In this document: one piece after another, positions 12,156 through 24,881 of the stretch
Numbering within the stretch: position 1 is the first letter of the stretch
How the letters are laid out: each line of letters opens with the position of its first letter
From: Poronia punctata
Lineage: Eukaryota > Ascomycota > Sordariomycetes > Xylariales > Xylariaceae
Reading direction: 5' to 3'
Length of the DNA stretch: 64,000 nucleotides
NCBI GenBank assembly: GCA_022579005.1
Contig: MU401523.1
Location: forward strand, 112,302 to 176,301
Notes under the pieces: generated by a model
The model's input: only the letters and a program-made list of their open reading frames with translations
What the model was told of the DNA's origin: nothing
Database searches by the model: none
Program-made: the position numbers and the translations under genes

Positions 12156-13824
12156 GGTGTAGACTTGGTCTATACACGTAGGTGCTGGGCCCGGTCTATA
12201 CACGTTGCCAGGCTTGCAGAGACCGGGAACCGTAACAGCCCGAAGTGGGCAGTGTTTGTCTCGTAGGAAATTCCTTGGGAAAACAGTAGAGGACGTGATG
12301 GAGAAAATACTGTATAACCACAAACGACGGGGAATGTACCCATTGATCTCGACATATTCGCCGCGGGTTTAAACTTTGGGACTGTGTTCTCCTTGGCTAC
12401 CTACATACTTACATACATACACGTAAGTAGATACAGACAAGGGGAAGATACACGGAGGAAGCTTCGGGTTTGTTTACCTCATGAATCTGATCTAACGGGT
12501 TCCTACCTATCATAATGCTTCCTTTCAACACGCCTGGCTCTGGGTTTTTTTTTCTCCAAAAATTATTGACGGGAGTTTGCCGAGAAAATACGCGTCACCT
12601 GCATCGGTTACCAATCTTTTCTGCGCACCGTTGTTGATACGGAGTATGTACGGTACCGATCAAGCTGCTGGGGTACCTGGTCCGGGGTCCATAGAGACGA
12701 TACCAGGCTCAAATATAGACTACTGAGTGTAAAGGTCTACAGTGTAATGAATAAAGGAATCAGTGAAAAAACGTTGAATTCCATGTTTTAGGTATACCCC
12801 AGCACCTATCTACAAAACTAACCTGTTAGCGAAACTCTGATCACAGAGTACAGCGGCGTGGAAGAGTGAAACCGAACCTTCTTCAAAGTACCCAAACGTA
12901 TCGATACTTGAATACATATTTACAATAAAAGCAACCGAAGGGGGTCGCCGGGCTTGAATTCATACTGTACGTTATCCCTTACGGTGGTCCGTGACAAGTC
13001 GCCGGACCTCCGTCTTTCACGTGCCGTTTACTTGATTGTTTACGGGGCAGGGTTAGGGCCGGTCTCAATGCCGCGAGAGACCCTACAGTGCGGCGACGTG
13101 TATTTACATGGACTTGACTTACTAGAACCACACCTGAAAATACAGGATGCAGTCGTAGCCGGGCATTGGCCTGTCTACGGTTGAAACAGGTTTAGATACC
13201 TAGTATGCAGATGTGAAAGAGGCAAGCAGTGAAAGAAAAGAAAAAGGAAAACCCTGGTTGTAACGAAGGGTCAGAAGGGTCAATGATTGCGAATGGTTCT
13301 CAAGGTACATCCACAGAAGATAAGACAAGGTGGGTACGGTAGTTAACAGAACTAGATAGGTAGGTATCATTGTATCCCGCCGTGATCTTTCACCGTGCGC
13401 ATCCGTACAAGTGGATCATTTCGGCACTCCACAACACCGGTTCTCCCGCCTCCCAAGATTAGTCAGTGGGAGACGATTAGTAGGTAGGTAGTTATCGATA
13501 GATCGACTCAGAGGACACAGACAGATAGATACCTGGGGTTTCCATTTTGTTTGAAAGAGAAACGGAACAAGGTTGTTCCCAATTTACCTATAATTCAGCT
13601 CTAGGTTAGCTTAGCTACCTCTATGTTTTAGAGATGACCTAGGCCTACGGTTAGGAGTATCTTGGACTCTTAGTAGCACTTTACGTGAAAAGCGACAGAA
13701 CGGGACGGGAGAACAGCCACAACAACGTCCGATTCGGAATCGGAATCAAGAAGCTTTTCGTCTGAATCCACATTTTCAAGATTCCTCCGAAGGAATAGAG
13801 CATTTCTCCTATAAGAGCGCTTAT

Positions 13825-13844
13825 GCTTGCTTGCTTGCTTGCTT
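13825..13844. repeat. Microsatellite (GCTT)5
   Basis: Five perfect GCTT units in the spacer upstream of the GH43 gene. Confidence 0.9.
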
Positions 13845-14043
13845 CTTCTATTTTTTCCTTACCAATATATACCTCCTTCAACTCTTCTCCGCATCTGCCG
13901 AAAAACACAAGGCAAAACAATTCCGACGTGCGCGTCTCCGTCCGCGAAGTCTCGTATCCCAAAAGGAATGTTTGAGTTCGGGACAATTGGTGGAGAACAG
14001 AAGAAGATCTAATATAATCTGTACCTAATTTCGCCGTGTATAT

Positions 14044-14094
<51 letters not shown>

Positions 14095-14136
14095 GCAAGT
14101 AGTAGAGTTACAGTTACAGTTGCAGTTGCAGTTACA
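14044..14136. repeat. Compound microsatellite (AC)n(GA)n and CAGTTG/A units
   Basis: About eight AC units run directly into about sixteen GA units up to 14092. After a short break a block of CAGTTA/CAGTTG hexamers follows at about 14107-14136. Confidence 0.9.
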
Positions 14137-14701
14137 CCACAGACAAGTGCCGTAAAAAAAAAACAAGGCATATGCTCTTCCAAAAACAACAAAGGAGCCG
14201 CAACCTTTCCTTTTTCACGATAGGCAGGTAACAACTCGTAAACTCGCAAAGAAATGGATCCGGCGAAGAGTGGGGGGGAGGGCCTCAAATCGGCCGGCCT
14301 CGTTCCGAACCCCGTTCCAGGAAAAACTGAAGGCCGGACTTTTATTACAGCTCCAATCAAAGACTTTTGCAAGGATTATACCATGGTATGAAGAAATCCA
14401 CCGGGCGCCGGTTTCCCTTTCAAATCCCAACACCTCCCGAGAGAGAAGATCGTCATACCTAAAACTTAACCTTACCACTGTTGTGGATTGCGCGAACGAA
14501 TTTATTGGCGCGCTTCGTAGGAAGGTGAGGTAAGGTACGGAAGGTTAGAGGATTAAATATAAAGCGAAGAAACACGTAAATAAAAAAGAGATGAAAAGCT
14601 TCGTTCGTCTTAGGGTTTTGTTAATTCTCAATTGCAAGTGAAAGAGAAAAAAAAAAGAAAAAGAAAACAACAATAAATTCCCATACCGAACTTCGGCAAG
14701 G

Positions 14702-16697
14702 ATGTTGTTACCTTTGAGTACAGTCGCCTTGGCGGCGTCATTCGCTCAAGGACTGGCGCTTCCACATGAACAAGGTGAGTGAGATGAAGCATAACAAAAC
14801 AAAACAAACAAACACAACTCTCAAAAGATATCTACCAAACAAATTTCATTTCTAACAGTCACTTATTAGAAAACACCTCTCTAGCAGCCCGTCAATCGAG
14901 CACATTCAACAACCCAGTTCTATGGGAAGAGTACGTTTTTCTCTTTTCTTTTAAACTCCTCCTCATCTTATCTATCTACCTAGATAACTAGAGCTAAACA
15001 AAAAAAAAAAAACAAAAAAAACAACAGTTTAGCAGACTTGGACGTCTTCCGCGTAGACGATGCCTACTACTACTCCTCATCCACCATGCACTACTCGCCC
15101 GGCGCGCCGATCCTGCGGTCGTACGATCTGGTCAATTGGGAGTACGTCGGCCACTCGGTCCCCACGCTAGACTGGGGATCAAAGTATAACATGGAGGGCG
15201 GCGAGCGCGCCTACGTCAAGGGTATCTGGGCTTCTAGTCTGCGTTATCGACCGAGTAATGGGAAGTGGTACTGGATCGGCTGTATCGAGTTTGGCAAGAC
15301 TTATATTTACACTTCTGTGAGTTTTTCCCCCCTTTCCCCCTTTCCCCCTTTCCCCTTTTCCTCTCCACCAACATATAGGTAGGATATGTATTCTAACAGG
15401 GGATATTAAAAAAAAAAAAAGGACTCGGAAACCGGCCCCTTCGAGAAATCCGCCACTCTCGACACATGTCTATACGACTGCGGCATCCTAATCGACGACG
15501 ACGACACCATGTACGTCGCCTACGGCAACACTCAAATCTCCGTGGCGCAGCTCGACGCCGACGGCCTGAGCATCGTCAAATCGCAAGAAGTCTTCTCCAC
15601 CCCGGGCGACATCGGCACGCTCGAGGGAAGCAGGATGTACAAGCGCGACGGCCAGTACTACATTTTAACAACACGTCCCGCCAACCAGGAATGGGTGTTG
15701 AAATCATCCGACCCCTTCGGAAACTACGACTACAAGATCCTCGCCGACGGCCTATCGCCCCCCGTAGGCGGCGGCGGCAACCCGCACCAGGGCGGCCTGG
15801 TCGACACGTCCGAGGGCGACTGGTACTACATGGCTTTCGAGGACGCATACCCCGGCGGCCGCATCCCCGTCCTCGCACCCGTCACGTGGGGCGACGACGG
15901 GTTCCCCGCAGTGACGACTGTGGACGGCGCCTGGGGCCAGAGCTACGACATGCCGTTGCCGGAACACGAGGTCCCTTCCACGGTGGGCACGGATTCGTTC
16001 GAAGGGTCGTCGCTGGCGGCGGCGTGGGAATGGAACCATAACCCGGACACCAACGGGTTCGAGGTCAGCGACGGACTGACTCTCAAGACGGTCAGCGTGA
16101 CCACGGATCTGTACTCCGCCCGCAACACGCTGACGCGTCGCATCCACGGGCCCAAGTCGACGGCGACCATCGTCATCGACGTGTCCAACATGGCCGATGG
16201 CGATGTGGCCGGTCTCTCGCTCCTGCGCGACCAGTCTGCCTGGATCGGTGTGCGCAAGAGCAACGGTGGATATAACGTCGCCATGACCAACTCCATCACC
16301 ATGGACTCCAACTGGGCTACCAATAACGAGGGCAGCGTCGTCGATCAGGCCGATGTCTCCGAGACGACCATCTACCTGCGCGGTACCGTCGATATCACGC
16401 CCGGTTCCGGCCGCACCGGTTCCTTCAGCTATAGTACCGACGGCGACAACTTCACTCCTCTGGGTGACGATCTCACCCTGAACTCTGATTGGCAGTTCTT
16501 CATGGGCTATCGCTGGGGTATTTTCAACGTGAGTATTCTCCCTATTTCTTTTGCTGTGCCTTCTCCCCTTTCCCCCCTATACGCCTTTCTTGAAGAACAG
16601 TCATGCTGACGGTGATATTTGCATCTTGTAGTATGCCACCCAAGCTACAGGTGGCTCCGTTCTAGTCAGTTCTTTCGACCAGACCGTCTCATCGTAG
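14702..16697 (+). CDS. Secreted glycoside hydrolase family 43 (xylosidase/arabinofuranosidase type)
   Basis: Secreted hemicellulose-degrading enzyme, predicted 531 aa in five exons: 14702-14774, 14870-14930, 15028-15316, 15422-16528 and 16632-16697. A signal peptide (LLPLSTVALAASFAQGLA) starts the protein. The five-bladed propeller domain shows the GH43 triad: catalytic-base Asp in DLADLDVFRV, the modulating Asp in LYDCGILID, and the acid Glu in GTLEGSRMYK. The NPHQGG motif and WEW begin the C-terminal beta-sandwich (GH43 C2/DUF1349-like) that contacts xylose units. Substrate preference (beta-xylosidase or alpha-arabinofuranosidase) cannot be decided by eye. The acceptor of intron 3 follows a run of A instead of pyrimidines but gives YTSDSETGPFEKS, as expected for the family. 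Exon 4 is markedly more GC-rich than its surroundings. Confidence 0.9.
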
Positions 16698-17546
16698 GAG
16701 TATGGAGACTTCGGGGAAGCCAAAAGGGTTGTATATACGTACCTGAGTTATTATATACAATGTTCTGACGATTCAAGAGCTCTCATTTTCTGCTTTCTCT
16801 TGCAATCCGGTCTCTGAGATAATATGATGCAAAAGATGATGTGAAGTGATTATTACATGTCAAGCTGAAATCGGAGCCAACGTCCTACTCGTAAATAGTA
16901 AAACTGAAAGGCTAGTTTCATCAACAACCTAGTGAAGAAACTGTATTGCAAGCAATATAGACCAAGTTAGCCCTTCACTGGGAAATTGGAGTACCTAACT
17001 TACAAAAGCTTGTCCCCAAGTGCGCTGCACAACACAAGAGATATATATGATTGCTCCCACTTCTCATAACTGCATAGACCCGTAGGATGGCTGGCATGTC
17101 CGAACCGAAAGGCTAAAGGTTGCAATATGTCTGTTTTGTGTTTTGTACAGTTCTACCTAAGTAGCTAATCCATCCAACAAAACTGCGGTAGGAAAAAGGT
17201 ATGTTAGGGAGGTAGGTATGCTAGGTAGTACACTATTGTTGGTGTGTGATGGTAATACATGAACTGTGCTTATTTGAACATCCGATTTCTCTAGAGCCCA
17301 GCATATTTGCTGATACAATCCCGGATTATGTGCCTTCCAACATCTAGCGGTCTTTATTATAAGGCCGCGTGGTGTGGATATTGGATGGAAATCGACGATG
17401 CCGGTTATGATACTCTCAGTATTATACACCCGAGGATAACCGCCGGGAAAGAGGGAGTTTTAATGCGTTCTAGACGAATACACCCCTGCCGCTGGTGTAC
17501 TCCGTACTGCATATGTGGTTGGTGAAAACATAGCCTCTGGGATCCA
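16698..17546. other. Convergent intergenic spacer, 0.85 kb
   Basis: This lies between the 3' ends of the GH43 and bL27m genes. It has one TACTCGTA at 16886. No gene seen. Confidence 0.6.
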
Positions 17547-18558
17547 TTATGCCGTAGTAGGTGTAGGGCTAGTCGTTGATCCATCACCTCCCTCTTCAGC
17601 TTTCTTCGCAGCCATGCGCTGGCGATAGTCCTTAATCTTGCGTGCCCTAGCAGCGCGTTGCGCATCAAGCGCCTCTTTCCGTCTCGCAATCTTATCCTCG
17701 CGCTCGCTCCGCATTTCGAGCCCGATGGCCCTTGTCCTACGACGGCGATGACGCATGGCCACGCGACGTGAGCCCATCTTACGCTTCTCGGTGCGTACGA
17801 GCGTACCGAGACGCCAATTCTCCTCGCGGTAGGCGTAGGAGCCGTCCTGCGCAAGCTTGATTATACGCTCGTCGCGTGGATGGGGGTTGCGGCCGATGCC
17901 CTTGCGGACGACCTGGTTCGGGATACCAGAGGCCGAGAGGTCGGGTTGTGGTTGAGGCGGAGCCACGGGCACGGCCACCATGTTGAGTTTCCGCTTCCGC
18001 ATCGCGTTCTCGGGGTACGGTAGCTTATCGTCCTTGTTGAATACCACGCCGATGTATTGCCGTTTGGGATGTTTCTTGGGATCTTTGTAGTACTTTACGT
18101 AACCGGTAGCAAGGGCGAAGATGGTGTGGTCTCGGCCCATTCCGCAGTTCTCGCCCGGATACCATTTCGTGCCGCGCTGTTTGTATATGATATTACCGGG
18201 TATCACATAAGAATCTAGGGGTGACAAAATGTTAGTCTACCACCTCCCCCCATTGGCGAGGGTATCCATCTTCAATTCCTCTTTCCACCGTCTCCACGAA
18301 ATGAAATTGAGGAGACGTACCACCTGACTTCTTCGCACCGAGCTTCTTCGGAATCGTGCTAGAGTCTCGCAGTCTGTAAGCTCCTTGTGCCTTGACCGAA
18401 GCATGTCTGCGGCCCTCCACAACAGCATTTGTCGCTCCCACCCCTATCCTCAACTGCGCGAAAATGTCTTGAAGATGTCGGGCCGTGGGCGTAGAGGTCG
18501 ACCTCGTGATTCCAGAAGCAGCGGCCACAAGCGGCCGTCTCAATTGAGTCACCCGCAT
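17547..18558 (-). CDS. MRP7: Mitochondrial large-subunit ribosomal protein bL27m
   Basis: Structural protein of the mitochondrial 54S ribosomal subunit, near the peptidyl-transferase centre. Predicted 301 aa in two exons, 18558-18321 and 18214-17547, joined in frame (GTACGT..TAG). The N terminus is Arg/Ser/Thr-rich and lacks acidic residues at first, as in a mitochondrial targeting peptide. The L27 core spans the splice: [17 protein letters not shown], then [22 protein letters not shown]. After the core comes a fungal-specific extension of about 150 residues, rich in Arg and Lys, as in yeast Mrp7. It is divergently transcribed from LCL2. Confidence 0.93.
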
Positions 18559-18996
18559 CGTGTGGCAGCTTTGGTGTCGTGACTATCGGGTGGTTTAGTT
18601 GACCTCTAACGAGAGTGTCATATCGTTAGAGCTGGTTGGTTGGTCCAACTCCAGCGCGGCAGGAGCCAAAATTTGGGCTTAGTCATCCAAGCACCCTGGA
18701 GCTCCCACGATAACGATAACAATAGCCGCACTGTATTCACACTACCTAGCCAACAGCGCTAAGAAAGTGTGTCTGGGGCGTCACACGGTAATAATTATGT
18801 TATCGACACTGTATCGGTCTTAGGTGATGTTATCAGATGTGGCCAGCGATGCATTTACAAGACCGACCGACGTACAAATAAATGAAGCCGTATCATAGAC
18901 AGTAGATACGTACACTCGTACGTGTACATGAAGCCAACCACCTACAACAAACCTCGAACCCCACGCCGAAATAATATACCTTCAACCTAAGCTCCG
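18559..18996. promoter_or_regulatory. Divergent promoter region between MRP7 and LCL2
   Basis: 438 bp between two start codons on opposite strands, so both promoters must lie here. GATAA-type motifs occur in tandem near 18709-18722 and again near 18800-18835. No clear TATA box. Any functional role of these motifs is inference. Confidence 0.45.
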
Positions 18997-19490
18997 ATGC
19001 AGCTCTTCAGCCTACTCCTGCTGACCGTCTTCACGACGGTCGCACAGGCGCAGTTCGGCTTCTTCGACCAGATGTTCGGCGGCGGCGGCGGCGGCGGCCA
19101 AGAACAACAACGACAACCACAGAACGTTCCGAGTGACCCATCCATCTACCAGAACAATTTCGAGCGCTTGCATTGCGACAATTACCTGTGCCCTGATACA
19201 TTAGGTAAGCTCAGACCATATTCTCTTCTTTGTGTGGAGGATATGAAGGGCTGCCCCGCGGAACAGCTTGTCCTTGCGCATTGGAGGTTGTCATCTCCGA
19301 GTGAAAGAAAAAGGAGCTAATGAACATAATAGCGTGTGTGCATTTCCCCCACCACTGTCCCTGCGCCTGGCCGAAGAATGAGGACAAATTCGAAATGGGC
19401 GACGGTCACCGTATATGTGTCTCCAAGGGCGGCTTCAAGGCCGGAGAGGCTGCGAGGAAAATCGAGTTGGCACGAAAGGCTATGCTATGA
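18997..19490 (+). CDS. LCL2: Long chronological lifespan protein 2 (LCL2)
   Basis: Small secretory-pathway protein linked to ER-associated degradation in yeast. Predicted 121 aa in two exons, 18997-19204 and 19333-19490 (GTAAGC..TAG, phase 1). It begins with a signal peptide ([17 protein letters not shown]), then a Gly-run and Gln-rich stretch. The conserved core follows: [11 protein letters not shown], then [14 protein letters not shown], and the C-terminal [19 protein letters not shown] motif. All expected Cys residues of the family are present and the length matches orthologues. The second exon is only recovered after splicing; the unspliced frame stops early at 19320. Confidence 0.93.
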
Positions 19491-20093
19491 TGAACGTTTT
19501 CTCGGCTTCTGTCAAGTCGATGCCGTCGTTGAATGACATATGATGACCTTCACGTTGGTAGCAAGCTACACGGGCACACATAATAAATAGAAGGTATATG
19601 ATTTACTCATCTTAGCTGTCGCCTTGCTATCTGCTACTTGATACCTCGAGGAACTGATCGTTCTGGCTTGTCATGTGTGCGCTCTTCCTCCTATCAAGTA
19701 AGCAGTGATTGTGGATAGAGAGGCAAGAGCAAAGACTATATCAGCTATTGTCAAGGACCGTCTGCGATGTACCAATATTATACGAGTAGGTCACGGAAAT
19801 CGTCCTCAGACGAGATTCCTAACGCTTGTTTCCCATCCACGAACCATCACTAGCAATGTAGAAAGAAAAGGAAAAAAAAAGTACACCAAAACACCTTATT
19901 ACACGCCCATTGATGATCAACGCCATCCATATGCTCCAATTATAGGCTGACCCATGGACAGAGGGCTGCTTGATAGCAGCCGAGTCGGATAATCATCCGA
20001 CCAAACGCTTTCTGGTCCGCCAGTCACAGCGGGCCAGAATATTACCCAACTCCATGAATGGGCGGGGCTTGGGGCTGCCCGACTATCCTTCTC
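19491..20093. other. Convergent intergenic spacer, 0.6 kb
   Basis: This lies between the 3' ends of LCL2 and the phosphatase inhibitor. An 81-aa frame at 19705-19950 has no family features. Nothing else is seen. Confidence 0.6.
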
Positions 20094-20933
20094 TTAATCG
20101 TCGGCACGAACCTTGGTGCCATCGATAGTAGGCACCTCGGGCGGCCTGTCACTATCCTCATCCATATCCTCGAGTTCCTCGGGATGGCCAAGGAACTTGG
20201 CGACATTCTTCATCTCGTAATGTTTCTTTCGCAACTCTTCAAACTTGCGATGTTTCTCGCGCTCTTCCGGGGTCATGCCGAGATAATCGTTTTCAGCATC
20301 GTGCAAAGGCGTAGCGTCCTTGTCATCGACATGGACTTTGCTCTGCTTTCGGCCCGACGTGTATTCTACATCGGGTACAGCCTCCTCGGGTTCGCCTAGC
20401 GAGAGGCCGGGGATGTCGTCCGGGAAGGATGAATCACCGTTGCCCAAATCGTCGTCCTCGTCTTCAGCTGGGTCGTAATGCCGCGCGTAGGGCGTCTTGG
20501 GTTCGGTAATCTTCATGGTTGACGTACGCTCCTGCTCCGTGAGATAGAGGTTCGCCTCGTCCCACTGCAGGCGTTGGTTGACAGCTGTCTCGTCATCTGC
20601 TTGCGAAGGTGTGCGGGACGAGCGACGGCGGGTACCAGCAGGTCGACCAGCACTACTGGATGATCTACGCTGTCCGGCGTTTGTCTGAGTGTTGATTATC
20701 GTGATTTCTTTCTCCGACAGGTCCACCTCTTGAGTAGGCGACATTGGAGGGGATTTCTGATATGAATTCTTCAGAATGCCTACGATTAGGTGTTAGTTGA
20801 TTTGTTCTGTAACCTGGTGGATGCTTCAAGGCCAAAATGAGGTGGAATAGCGGTGTCTATTACCCTTTGGGCGTTTGGCATGTGGTCCGACGGGCACATG
20901 AACATTGCCGGAGTTGCTTTCGATAGTGGCCAT
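20094..20933 (-). CDS. GLC8: Protein phosphatase 1 inhibitor-2 (Glc8-type)
   Basis: Intrinsically disordered regulator that binds protein phosphatase 1. Predicted 251 aa, two exons: 20933-20864 and 20779-20094. The splice falls inside the diagnostic KGILKNS motif (RPKG / ILKNS), which places the first exon with confidence. Further conserved parts: QRLQWDEANLYLTEQE, the EPKTPYARHYDP segment containing the GSK3-type phosphorylation Thr, and the C-terminal helix EKHRKFEELRKKHYEMKNV. Acidic runs near the middle and C terminus are normal for the family. A Ser/Arg-rich insert (about residues 60-85) is lineage-specific. Confidence 0.93.
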
Positions 20934-22814
20934 TTTGGATCCCTTTAGTCGCTGCTGTTGGCGCAGATTCGGACAGCAGTGGCAATGAGAGGCTTCAAAA
21001 CAACACCACAAGGTTTATAGGGTTATTGGAAAGCTGTCGGTGTCAATGGGACGTTCCAGAACAGTTATGGGGTGGGGGTCCGTAGTCAAAGAGCGCAAAT
21101 TGAGGGGGCAATAGAGGGTTTGCTAAACCCAGACATAGAGTGGATTTGCAAAGGTTACAAGAGAGGTAGGTATTGCAACCAGTTGCTATGCAGTGTTGAT
21201 GGGGTTCGTGATAAGTTTGGAATCTCTTTTGTTCGGGTGATGGCAAACTATCAAAGTTGAGTAAACAAGAGGTAAAGTGGTTCTGATTACAATGTCAAGC
21301 CATAGAAAGGGTCATCTGCACATAATGTAGGGACCCCAAGTTGTTGATTACCTGCGCTAGAGGGGCAGACTGTGGGGGGATCTCAGCATCCTCGAAAGCT
21401 TCTGTAGGATGAGTGGCCGAGAACGTAGGTAACATCTCTACAGGGGAAAACCTTAACCTTCCACTTGGACCCTGTGGCTGCAAGACGTATGTACGAGTAC
21501 TTGTACATCATAGGTGCACTTCAATGCTACCTACCTTATGCACCCTAAACACCGACAGTCTCAGAAACCCTTTGTTGGCATATTTACTCTGATTGCTTCC
21601 AGGGTTATTTACAACAGGGAACCTGATCGTAAATTTACTAGACTAACCTACATCTATTACAGTATTTGGATTTACTTCTTTTCACGTTGTAATTTAGGTA
21701 CCTCTTGACAATTCCCAAAGTATCTAAGTACACGTATCTGTAAGTCTAAATGCAGGGCATTACGAGTAATCAACACTAGTGAAAACAAAACCAAAATGTC
21801 GTCATCACCAAAAGTGTCCATCAGCCGCTTCTAGCGTACCTAAAATAATTCAACCAGCTGACATCATTCCATTTTGTACGCAAGCACGTGAATACCTACA
21901 CAATCTCTTCTTTTCTTTGTTTGAGGAACAAACAAAACGCAATGGTGTGTACCTACATACATATCTAAGACCTGCTCCTTTTTCTGTTTTATAGACGTTT
22001 GCGCTTTAACCACATGTATTCATGTTAATACCTAGCTGCATAGAGAAACCAGAAGCTTAAATCTCGTTATATTTACCTACCTAACCTAAAAGCTCTTGGA
22101 ATTAGGTTAGGTTAGGTGTCAAGAGAGAACGTCTCATCCATACATCCACATAGGTAGGTAAGCAAGTACATACCTTTGTGCTTCAAAGCGATCCAATAGC
22201 TTTCCATCAATATGAAAGACGCAAACGTAGCACTTAACTCATCCCCTGTAAGATTGTCCTCCATCGGTATCCAGCACGTGGGATGACCTCATGACGATAC
22301 GTATTCACTTTGACTTTGACCTTTGGTCCTATCAGTTTTCCAAATGCTTCTATTGACTGAAACATATTTGCTTATATAACATATACTACAACCAAGGCGA
22401 TTTCTTTTAAAGTCACCATACCTGTGGTCACGCCTCGTGTTGTTCGTGATCCAAATGCAGTCGATAGGGCTTCGGGTCATTCATATGCATGCATGTCTCA
22501 CCTGTAACTGTTGTGACCCTATGTTTTACAGTTGTTGGGAATGGACGCATGTGAAGTTCGACTTTTGAGCACTTTCACTCATTTGCTGCTGCAAACCAGA
22601 CTACCTAGCAGACAACTTGGTCGGATTTCGTACTGTATAATAGTACATGTTTTCTTTACTTGTTCTTTTCTCTCTGTTTCCCCTTCTTGCACTATGACGC
22701 GATTAGTATAACACACCATATAATAAAGTACAATACATAAAGGGGCACAATAACAGGCGAAACCGCGACCTGTAATGCCCCCTCTATTCAGCATCGGCCG
22801 TATTATAGGCCGGT
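20934..22814. other. Intergenic spacer, 1.9 kb
   Basis: No gene recognised. It contains octamer copies at 21492 and 21761, and a short TTAGG/TTAGGT run at about 22102-22118. Confidence 0.6.
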
Positions 22815-24881
22815 TTACTCTTCTTCGTCTTCGTCTTCATCCATATCAATATCATCATTTGTTTTCTGCTTTTTCTTTACTTCCCTCTTCTTCGGACGAA
22901 GCCACTCTTCCATTCCGATGGGCCAGTACACCCGATTATTAGGACCACCCATACCAAACTCAGTCTCCGAAACCTGAGGGGGCGGCTTGGGTTCCTCGGT
23001 GTCTCCAGGCTCGGTATTTTCCATCTCTTCCTCGCCTTTGGCTTTCTTCTTGCGTGGCCTTTTCTTGGGCATCTTTGGGGGCGGTCTATTCTCGTCTTCT
23101 CGTTCGTACGGGACCACGTCGTTGAACGTATCCCAGCCAGGTAGTTTGAAATTCCGCATGAGATCAAAGACTGCCTGCTCCTTGTCTTTGGCTTCGATCA
23201 TTAGATCCATGTCGTTTGGACAAGGCGGCAGCGTCATGACTCGGGGCCGATGCTTCCGCCGTTGCCTCGGAGTTACGGCATCCGGGCACGGCTCGCTGTA
23301 GTGCATTTTCTGCGTAATGCCTTTGCGGTCCCAGGTCGCCTTTATACGGGGGTAAAGTTCCATGATGTCTTTGGTCCCTTCGCGGACTTTATCTTTGTCG
23401 AACAAGATGTTGTGATGATGGTAATCGAGAACAAGAGGAATGTTGAGCTCTTCGCAGATCGGCAATAGATCGTGCACCGTCCAGGAGACGTCGTCGTTCT
23501 CCAACACCAGCCTTGCCTTGATTTCGTCTGACAGCCCGCTGTAATTCTGTCGAAACCGATCAAGTGTCGCAGCCTTATCGCCAAATACTCCGCCCATGTG
23601 GATGATCATAACGGCGTCTCTATCTTGTTGTTCGGGTAAACGAAGGAGGGTTAACATTTCGTTGTGGTATTCCAGGTCACGTATAGAATTCCTGACCACT
23701 TCGCTCCGAGGAGAACCTAGCTGCGTAAACTGTAGATTGGTGTCAGTATAATGGCGTGCACAGTCTGTATATTCCGACTAGTTACCTGACCGGGATGAGT
23801 AGTCAGTCGATGTCCTAGTTCGCCGGCGACCCTTCCTGCCTCGGCAAGAACTTCGGAAGCGAACGGGGCGAGCCTGTAGCCATATTCCTCGTGACTGGCA
23901 AAGGGGAACATCTCAGAACTCAGACGCATGAATTTGATTCCATATTTATCGTTCCATCGAAGCATTTTCGTTATATCCTTGGCGTTAGCTAGACCCAAAG
24001 CCTCAACATGCTTCTGGCCTCTTTCAACTTCAGCCGGTAGGCTTCTGTCCGGTCGATTTTTGGTAGCGTGGGCTGGCTGTGATGGATCTTGAAGAGGGTG
24101 ACGGTTCTCCAGAATCGATGATATCCGGCATGTTCGAGAGCTAAAGACAGGAGGGTTACTGTTCCTTAGATAAGTGTTTAGACAAGCCTAGTTGGGAGTC
24201 AGCGACCCGAGACTCATGACAATCGGCAACTCGGCCATGGTGGACAGAGTGATTCACATAACCTAGCCTTCCTTTCCATGGAAGGGGTAAATAATCACTG
24301 TTGACCGGGGGTGGTCTGGCTCCCTCTTGCTTCATGACGTTTACGTTGTTCTCTGCGAGGTCCGTATCCGGATCAACTCCCCCCGGCATCAGCTGGCCAT
24401 CCCCTTCGGCGGCGGCGTCGATATAATCGCCATCGTCCCTACCCATGTCGGCTCGTCGTTTCATGGCTTCCTTTTCCTTTTCGGCAGGTAGGACATCAGG
24501 CATTTCTTTAGTTGGCCGGGGCATAAAGGCTGCATGCCCGGCATCGGTCGCCGTGGCGCGTGGCTCGCTTTCCTTCAGCGCTATTTTCTGCCTTTTGATG
24601 TCCTTCCTAAAATCATCTTCCATCTTCTGCAAGGCCGAGACGGCCACCTCGGTCCCTTCATTCCATGATCCATTCCTGCGTCTCGATCTCGTCCTCCCAG
24701 GCGAGGTTTGCCTGTAAACAGGCACATCGTTTACTCCCGTGTTTAGAGCTTGGCCCTTATCCAAAAGACGGTCCGACCGCCGGGGGCCAGAGGCTGGCCG
24801 ATCCTGGCCGAGGAGGTCGTCGCCAACAGTGGGGTCTCTGTCCAGAAGAGCCATGCCTGACTTCTTTCGTTTGGATGGCAT
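22815..24881 (-). CDS. UVE1: UV-damage endonuclease UVE1 (UvdE family)
   Basis: Endonuclease that nicks DNA 5' of UV photoproducts and starts excision repair independent of the XP pathway (mus-18 of Neurospora). Predicted 646 aa, three exons: 24881-24258, 24187-23786 and 23729-22815, all joins in phase 0. The catalytic TIM barrel begins at LPLPWKGRLGY and continues with MLRWNDKYGIKFMRLSS, HRLTTHPGQFTQLGSP, IIHMGGVFGDK and LDYHHHNI, carrying the expected metal-binding His/Glu/Asp residues. The N-terminal ~200 residues and the acidic Lys-rich tail are disordered. The first donor is GTGAAT, a weak site, but the join matches the family exactly. The frame stays open upstream to an ATG at 25076, which could give a longer isoform. 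Confidence 0.94.

Larger units (their letters stand above)
11852..14701. other. Intergenic spacer, 2.85 kb
   Basis: This is a region between the divergent metalloprotease (minus) and GH43 (plus) genes, so it contains both promoters. It carries one copy of a dispersed ~100-bp repeat (12053-12155) and microsatellites at 13825-13844 and 14044-14136. No coding region was recognised; long frames at 13.7-14.5 kb run through simple repeats. Confidence 0.6.

Noticed and set aside
13681..14372. Frames with runs of Ser/Leu or Cys/Val
   Set aside because: They read through the AC/GA microsatellite.
15466..16041. Arg-rich 191-aa frame overlapping the GH43 gene
   Set aside because: It is a shadow frame of the GC-rich exon 4; the GH43 frame carries all catalytic motifs.
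22101..22118. Telomere-like TTAGG repeats
   Set aside because: Only about three units, of TTAGGT form, and inside a gene region; not the TTAGGG telomere repeat.
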